64,000 nt of DNA from Rubricoccus marinus (GTDB lineage: Bacteria; Bacteroidota; Rhodothermia; Rhodothermales; Rubricoccaceae). Location: positions 2,148,322 to 2,212,321 of the forward strand of contig NZ_MQWB01000001.1 in the NCBI RefSeq assembly GCF_002257665.1, read 5' to 3'. The notes under the pieces were generated by a model, which saw only the letters and a program-made list of their open reading frames with translations, was not told the DNA's origin and ran no database searches. Every line of letters begins with the position of its first letter. Positions within the stretch are counted from its first letter, which is position 1. The position numbers and the translations under genes were made by a program. Shown piece by piece: positions 60,280 to 64,000 of this stretch.

Positions 60280-60693
60280 TCACCAGACCAGCGACGGCGG
60301 AAGCGACTCCCGGTTGAGAGACCGCAGGGCGCCCTCCATGTTGGCGTGCGAACTCGCCGATTTGCCGCGGCGCCGGATAAAGCGGACCAGGAGGTCGCCT
60401 ACCATGTCCTCGGCGGCCACTTGGCTTTCTACCAGCGCGTCGTGCCCCCGCCCGTGCTCCGTCACCTCGTCCACGAGCGGCTGCATCTCCTCGGGGCCCA
60501 TGATGTGCGCTTCCACGCGCGAGCAGTCCCAGATCACGTCGAACGAGTCCTCCCACTCGGGGAGGGCGAAAAGGGTGGCGGCCCCGGCCCGCATGTCCGC
60601 CCCCGTCACGCGCCCGGCGAACCGGACGGTTCCGAGGCCTTCCTCTGGGTCAACGCGCGCTTCGAAGGGAGGAGGGGCAGAAGAGGCGTCCAT
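60280..60693 (-). CDS. Hypothetical protein, STAS/SpoIIAA-like size, 137 aa
   Basis: No family was recognised with confidence. The N-terminal half (ARVDPEEGLGTVRFAGRVTGADMRAGAATLFALPEWEDSFDVIWDCSRVEAHIMGPEEMQPLVDEV) has the beta-strand then helix order and the DVIWDCS turn reminiscent of SpoIIAA-like/STAS proteins. No membrane segment or signal is present. The start (ATG 60693) is plausible. Confidence 0.5.
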   Translation of the reverse strand: MDASSAPPPFEARVDPEEGLGTVRFAGRVTGADMRAGAATLFALPEWEDSFDVIWDCSRVEAHIMGPEEMQPLVDEVTEHGRGHDALVESQVAAEDMVGDLLVRFIRRRGKSASSHANMEGALRSLNRESLPPSLVW

Positions 60694-60713
60694 CGGAAGG
60701 AGTAGGCTGTGGC

Positions 60714-61097
60714 TTAGCCAAGATCGTCTGCCGCCCCCTCCCGCCGCTTGACCAAGTCCACAGTTTCCACCGCGTGGCGCAAATGTGGAATCACGATGCT
60801 TCCGCCGACAACGAGCGCCACGTTCATAGCGTCCTCAAGCTCAGCCTCCGTCCACCCCTCAGCCATGCACTGCTCGATGTGGTAGTCGATGCAGTCGTTG
60901 CAGCGGAGCACCATGCTGGCGACGAGGCCGAGGAGTTCCTTGGTCTTGCCGTCCAGCGCGCCGTCGCGGTACGCGGCCGTATCCAAGTTGAAAAAGCGCT
61001 TGATGCCGCGATGGTCGCCCTCATCGAGGATGCGGGCGTTCATCTTCGCGCGGTAGGCGTCGAACGCATCGAGGCGGTTGGTGGTAGGCTCTGACAT
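60714..61097 (-). CDS. Carboxymuconolactone decarboxylase/AhpD-like protein, 127 aa
   Basis: The CMD domain carries a CxxC motif in LRCNDCIDYHIEQCMAEGWTEAELEDAMNVALVVGGSIVIPHLRHAVETVD, with the conserved His three residues after the second Cys (CIDYH). This is the redox centre of AhpD-like alkylhydroperoxidase relatives. I chose the ATG at 61097. It overlaps the divergent folate gene start by two bases. Confidence 0.85.
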   Translation of the reverse strand: MSEPTTNRLDAFDAYRAKMNARILDEGDHRGIKRFFNLDTAAYRDGALDGKTKELLGLVASMVLRCNDCIDYHIEQCMAEGWTEAELEDAMNVALVVGGSIVIPHLRHAVETVDLVKRREGAADDLG

Positions 61098-61695
61098 GGA
61101 CGCGATGGAAACCGGGAATGTGGCGGCGGAGAAAGCGCGGGCGCGCAAGCTGTTCCGCGCCCGCCGCGCCGCGCTTGCGCCAGAGGCCCGGCAGGCGCAG
61201 AGCGTCGCCATCTGCTCCCAACTCCTCCCCTTTCTTCACGAGAGGCGGATGCGCACGCTCAGCGCCTTCTGGCCCCTGGCGGAAGAGGTGGACCTCCGCC
61301 CGCTTCTGCGAGGCCTCGCCGCCTCTGGCGTCACGGTCGCGCTCCCCGTCGTCGTGAGTGAGCGCGGAGACCGACCGCGCCTGGTACACCGCGCCTTTCA
61401 AGGAGACGCCGCGCTCGCCAGAGGCCGGTTCGGCGTGATGGAGCCTCTGGCGACGGCGCCGCTCGTCGCTCCGAGAGACGTGGAGGTCGCCCTCGTGCCC
61501 GCGCTCGCCGTCGACGCCCGAGGCGTGCGGCTGGGCTACGGCGGCGGGTTCTACGACGCGTTCCTCGCGCAGACCGAGGCCATGCGGGTCGCGGTCGTCT
61601 TCGCCTCTGGCGTAGCGGCGCGCCTCCCGGCGGAGCCGCACGACGCGCGCGTGGACTGGACCGTCACGCCAGAGGCCGCGAGGGCGGCCACCTGA
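61096..61695 (+). CDS. 5-formyltetrahydrofolate cyclo-ligase, 199 aa
   Basis: RKLFRARRAALAPEARQAQSVAICSQLL (N-terminal ATP-binding helix), TLSAFWPLAEEVDLRPLL, and VALVPALAVDARGVRLGYGGGFYDAFLA (the GYGGGFYD signature, residues about 148-155) are diagnostic. It converts 5-formyl-THF to methenyl-THF. The start could be the ATG at 61096, whose two bases overlap the CMD start on the other strand, or an ATG 9 bases on. Motif copies encode PLA, ARG and ASG in variable stretches. Confidence 0.9.
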   Translation: MDAMETGNVAAEKARARKLFRARRAALAPEARQAQSVAICSQLLPFLHERRMRTLSAFWPLAEEVDLRPLLRGLAASGVTVALPVVVSERGDRPRLVHRAFQGDAALARGRFGVMEPLATAPLVAPRDVEVALVPALAVDARGVRLGYGGGFYDAFLAQTEAMRVAVVFASGVAARLPAEPHDARVDWTVTPEAARAAT

Positions 61696-61720
61696 GCGCA
61701 ACCCCTCGGGACGGGCAGCG

Positions 61721-61728
61721 TAGTTTCG
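61721..61728 (+). promoter_or_regulatory. Candidate promoter -7 box TAGTTTCG
   Basis: It lies 24 bases before the ATG of the PspC-domain gene, in the same TAnnTT family as the other boxes. Confidence 0.4.
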
Positions 61729-61752
61729 GGAGGCCCCCTCTCCTTCTCTCCG

Positions 61753-62541
61753 ATGGCAACGCGCCAGCGCCGTTCTTCTCGCTCCGATTCCGACGAAGCC
61801 CTCGACGACGAGTTCGCGAGCATCTCCGAGGAGGACATCCAGGCGTACCTCGCCGAGGTAGAGGACGAGGAGGAAGAGGAAAAACCGGACCCGGGCTTTC
61901 TCAACCTCCAAACCGGCGCCGGGCTCGGACTGATCGGGCTTGGAGGGCTGTACACGATGCAGCTGTTGGGCTTTCTCCCGCTCGGGGCTTCGCTCGCCAC
62001 GCTTGTCGCCGTAATGCCGTGGGTCGCGGGCATCCTCATCATGCTGACGGGTTTCGGCGTGCTCTCGTGGAGCCCCGCGGCCCGGCGGCGCCGCAAAGCC
62101 CGGGAGCGTGCCGTCCGCGCCGCGCGCCGACGCAAGCAGAAGACCATGGGCCGCCAGAGGCGGAGCGCCCCGACGGACGCCGCCGGGCGCCGCGCCCGCA
62201 GCGCGTTCGAGCAGGCCGCGCGGGCCTCGGCTACCGCCGGCCGCACCGCGCGCCGCGCCATCGACGCCTCTCGCGAGCGCACTCGGTCCATGACCGCAGG
62301 CCGTTCCGTGGGTCGGCGCCTGGCGAAAAACCGCAAGGACAAAAAGATCTCGGGCGTCGCCAGCGGTATCGCGGCCTACTTCGGCATCGACCCGACGGTC
62401 GTGCGGATCGCGTTTGTCCTGGCGTCCATCTTCGGCCAGGGCGCCGGGCTCATCATCTACCTCATCCTCTCGTTCGTGCTGCCCAACGGGGAGGCCTCTG
62501 GCGACGACGATGACCCGTACGTGCTGAACATCCGGGACTAA
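61753..62541 (+). CDS. PspC-domain membrane protein, 262 aa
   Basis: An acidic N-terminal region (EEDIQAYLAEVEDEEEEEKPD) is followed by two membrane helices (LGLIGLGGLYTMQLLGFLPLG and TLVAVMPWVAGILIMLTGFGVL). A very basic Arg-rich linker follows, then a C-terminal PspC domain (NRKDKKISGVASGIAAYFGIDPTVVRIAFVLASIFGQGAGLIIYLILSFVLP). PspC domains signal envelope stress. PspC is usually near the N-terminus of short proteins, so the long leading region is unusual. Confidence 0.85.
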   Translation: MATRQRRSSRSDSDEALDDEFASISEEDIQAYLAEVEDEEEEEKPDPGFLNLQTGAGLGLIGLGGLYTMQLLGFLPLGASLATLVAVMPWVAGILIMLTGFGVLSWSPAARRRRKARERAVRAARRRKQKTMGRQRRSAPTDAAGRRARSAFEQAARASATAGRTARRAIDASRERTRSMTAGRSVGRRLAKNRKDKKISGVASGIAAYFGIDPTVVRIAFVLASIFGQGAGLIIYLILSFVLPNGEASGDDDDPYVLNIRD

Positions 62542-62676
62542 GCGTCCTGAACTCGCGTCGGTGCGAGCGTAGGCGCCTCGCTAAGTATTGAGGCGCCAGA
62601 CCGCCATACTGCTACCCTCCCCGTCGCCACAGAGGGTTTGCTAGGCAGAGCACAACCCTGCCTGCCGCGATGACGG

Positions 62677-62692
62677 CCTCTGGCGCCAGAGG
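62677..62692. repeat. Perfect CCTCTGGCGCCAGAGG palindrome between convergent genes
   Basis: It lies in the gap between the PspC gene and the helical-bundle gene, 12 bases before the terminator of the latter. Confidence 0.85.
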
Positions 62693-62703
62693 CCAAGGCT
62701 GTG

Positions 62704-62743
62704 GAAACAGAAACGCCGGCTCTCCCGAGGGAAAGCCGGCGTG
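62704..62743 (-). terminator. Intrinsic terminator for the minus-strand gene at 62764
   Basis: ACGCCGGCT (62713-62721) pairs with AGCCGGCGT (62734-62742). On the minus strand the hairpin is followed by TTCTGTTTCC, a T-rich tail 20 bases after the stop codon. Confidence 0.65.
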
Positions 62744-62763
62744 TGAGCAACGCTCGGAGCGGA

Positions 62764-63339
62764 CTACTGGTTGGTGTGGTCCGGGCTCCACATCTTCTGC
62801 GTGTTCTCGATCGCCTGATCCGCGACGCTTCCGTCGATGATCCGGTCCTCTGAGTTCAGCTCGTGCGCCACGACGGTGCAGACCGTCTTGGAGAGCTTCA
62901 CGAGAAGCGGCGTGATCTGGCCGAGGTGAGTCAGCGCGAGATCGGCGAGCTTCTGGTCCTTGAGACCGAGCGCAGTCGTGTGCAGCATGTGGTAGCTGAC
63001 CGCCGCGAGGCTAAGCGCCGTGTAGTCGTCGCGCACCATGCGCGAGACCTGGTCGGTGTTGCGGAGGCGGTCGATCAGGCCGGCCGCCTCGCCGAGAACG
63101 CCGAGAAACGCTTCCTTGGCGGCTTCGAGAACGCCGCCGCCTTCGGTGCCTTCGTTGTACGCCTCGAGCGCGGTGTTCTGGCCCTTGAGCGTGCTGATGA
63201 TCTGGTCTAGGAGACCGTTCAGTTCGGGATAGGCATCCGTCGCGCCGGACGCGCGCTGATGCTCGACGGCGTTCTGGATGTGCTGGGTGACGCCGGCCAT
63301 ATCGGTGGCGTACTGGTTGAGGAGATGCTGGCGATCCAT
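62764..63339 (-). CDS. Helical-bundle protein of unknown function, 191 aa
   Basis: The predicted all-helical protein has no signal or membrane segments (NQYATDMAGVTQHIQNAVEHQRASG, KEAFLGVLGEAAGLIDRLRNTDQVSRMVRDDYTALSLAAVSYHMLHTTALGLKDQKLADLALTHLGQITPLLVKLSKTVCTVVAHEL). The helix layout recalls ferritin-like stress proteins, but I see no clear set of metal-binding Glu/His residues. I chose the ATG at 63339; the frame extended upstream is not protein-like. It is followed by its own terminator. Confidence 0.6.
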   Translation of the reverse strand: MDRQHLLNQYATDMAGVTQHIQNAVEHQRASGATDAYPELNGLLDQIISTLKGQNTALEAYNEGTEGGGVLEAAKEAFLGVLGEAAGLIDRLRNTDQVSRMVRDDYTALSLAAVSYHMLHTTALGLKDQKLADLALTHLGQITPLLVKLSKTVCTVVAHELNSEDRIIDGSVADQAIENTQKMWSPDHTNQ

Positions 63340-63432
63340 GGGATGGAGGGGTAGATGAGAAAGGACCCCTCCAAGCCTTCCGAGACGGATTCCGTTCCCT
63401 CCTAACCGCGTTTCCACACCACGGCGCGGCAG

Positions 63433-64000
63433 CTACCGCCGTACCGTGACGCTGAGTTCGGGCAGCCCAGCTCCGGTGCAGCGGAGCGTCTGGCCCGGCG
63501 CCAGCGGCCCGACGCCCTCTGGCGTCCCAGTGTAGATCAGGTCGCCAGGCTCCAGCGTAAAGACGGACGAGCAGTACGCCACGAGCGCCGCAACGGAGAA
63601 GATCATCTGCGCCGTAGACCCTTTCTGCCGCGTCTCGCCGTTGATCGTCAGCTCGATCTCGAGATCGCCTACGTCGCCGATTTCCGCCGCCGACGCCAGA
63701 GGCCCGAGCGGCGCAAACGTGTCGAAGCCCTTCGCGACCGACCACGGGTGGCCCTTTTTCTTGGCCTCGGCCTGGATGTCGCGGGCCGTCAGGTCCAGTC
63801 CCAGCGCGTACGCCGCCACGTGGTCCAACGCGGCCTCTGGCGCGATGTCCTTGCCGCCCGTCCCGATCACGGCCACGAGTTCGAGTTCGTGGTGCACGTC
63901 CTCGGATTGCGGCGGAAGCACGATCTCGCCGCCCGAAGCCACGAGCGCAGTCGTGGGTTTGAGAAACACCATCGGCGTCGTGGGCACGTCCGAGCCCATC
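63433..64000 (-). CDS. Fumarylacetoacetate hydrolase (FAH) family protein, N-terminus outside the window (partial)
   Basis: VFLKPTTALVASGGEIVLPP, HHELELVAVIG (metal-binding Glu pair), YALGLDLTARDIQAEAKKKGHPWSVAKGFDTFAPLGP and the C-terminal TPEGVGPLAPGQTLRCTG are FAH-family signatures, seen in acylpyruvases and oxaloacetate-type hydrolases. The ATG at 63999 is probably internal, because the usual G-x-NYxxH segment that precedes VFLKP is missing; the gene continues beyond the right edge. One motif copy encodes PEA. Confidence 0.9.
   Translation of the reverse strand, partial: MGSDVPTTPMVFLKPTTALVASGGEIVLPPQSEDVHHELELVAVIGTGGKDIAPEAALDHVAAYALGLDLTARDIQAEAKKKGHPWSVAKGFDTFAPLGPLASAAEIGDVGDLEIELTINGETRQKGSTAQMIFSVAALVAYCSSVFTLEPGDLIYTGTPEGVGPLAPGQTLRCTGAGLPELSVTVRR

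Overview
The window is about 64 kb of very GC-rich, gene-dense bacterial chromosome. I infer a marine member of the Rhodothermota/Bacteroidota (Rubricoccus/Rubrivirga-like). The evidence is two secreted proteins with type IX (Por) C-terminal sorting domains, Bacteroidota-style promoter boxes of the form TAnnTTnG close to start codons, an MqnA-family menaquinone protein, a stand-alone GT5 'glycogen synthase' N-domain, and little use of Shine-Dalgarno sites. No rRNA, tRNA, CRISPR or complete insertion sequence was seen. The species call is inference.  Layout: 1-4.1 kb holds a partial SGNH-like protein, small and secreted proteins and a HAS-barrel protein. 4.37-6.30 kb is a three-cassette array with integron attC sites and no integrase in view (a CALIN). 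It carries a HEPN-motif gene and two membrane-protein genes, and it sits between the HAS-barrel gene and nurA. 6.3-14.3 kb has nurA, hemW, a DUF192 lipoprotein and the iron-sulfur cluster set (A-type carrier, sufB, sufC, sufD, sufT). 14.6-22.1 kb has a VOC protein, a minus-strand operon (HU, zinc-ribbon/TPR, modA, modB, two TPM proteins), then a GT5 N-domain protein, tsaB and accD. 22.3-25.8 kb has rplU-rpmA, a kynureninase-like enzyme, a possible structured RNA and a FliA/WhiG-type sigma factor. 26-31.9 kb has a T9SS esterase, an acyltransferase, an LD-carboxypeptidase, purN and purH. 32-35.9 kb is the cell-shape/wall group mreB, mreC and a PBP4-type dacB. 35.9-36.8 kb is a lower-GC patch with a broken hydrolase, a degenerate attC-like site and a RidA gene. 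37.1-45.1 kb has hslV, a NYN protein, hslU, a GNAT protein, a YdjC deacetylase, a polytopic membrane protein and a flippase. 45.1-52.8 kb has a bacilliredoxin, a YtxH-like protein, an NlpC/P60 hydrolase, greA, mtgA, a threonine aldolase, a patatin, smpB and an mqnA-like gene. 52.8-56.9 kb is the ribosome/SRP operon ffh-rpsP-rimM-trmD-rplS. 57.3-64 kb has a T9SS FG-GAP-like protein, tryptophan 2,3-dioxygenase, a CMD-family protein, a 5-formyl-THF cyclo-ligase, a PspC protein and a partial FAH-family enzyme.  The most striking signal cuts across all genes. The word CCTCTGGCG (complement CGCCAGAGG) occurs roughly four times per kb. It lies inside coding regions, where it is read as Ala-Ser-Gly, Pro-Leu-Ala, Pro-Glu-Ala or Ala-Arg-Gly, and it also forms perfect inverted pairs just after stop codons. 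It behaves like an uptake sequence or a HIP1-type iterated motif. It is absent from the HEPN cassette gene and from the RidA patch, which fits recent acquisition of both.
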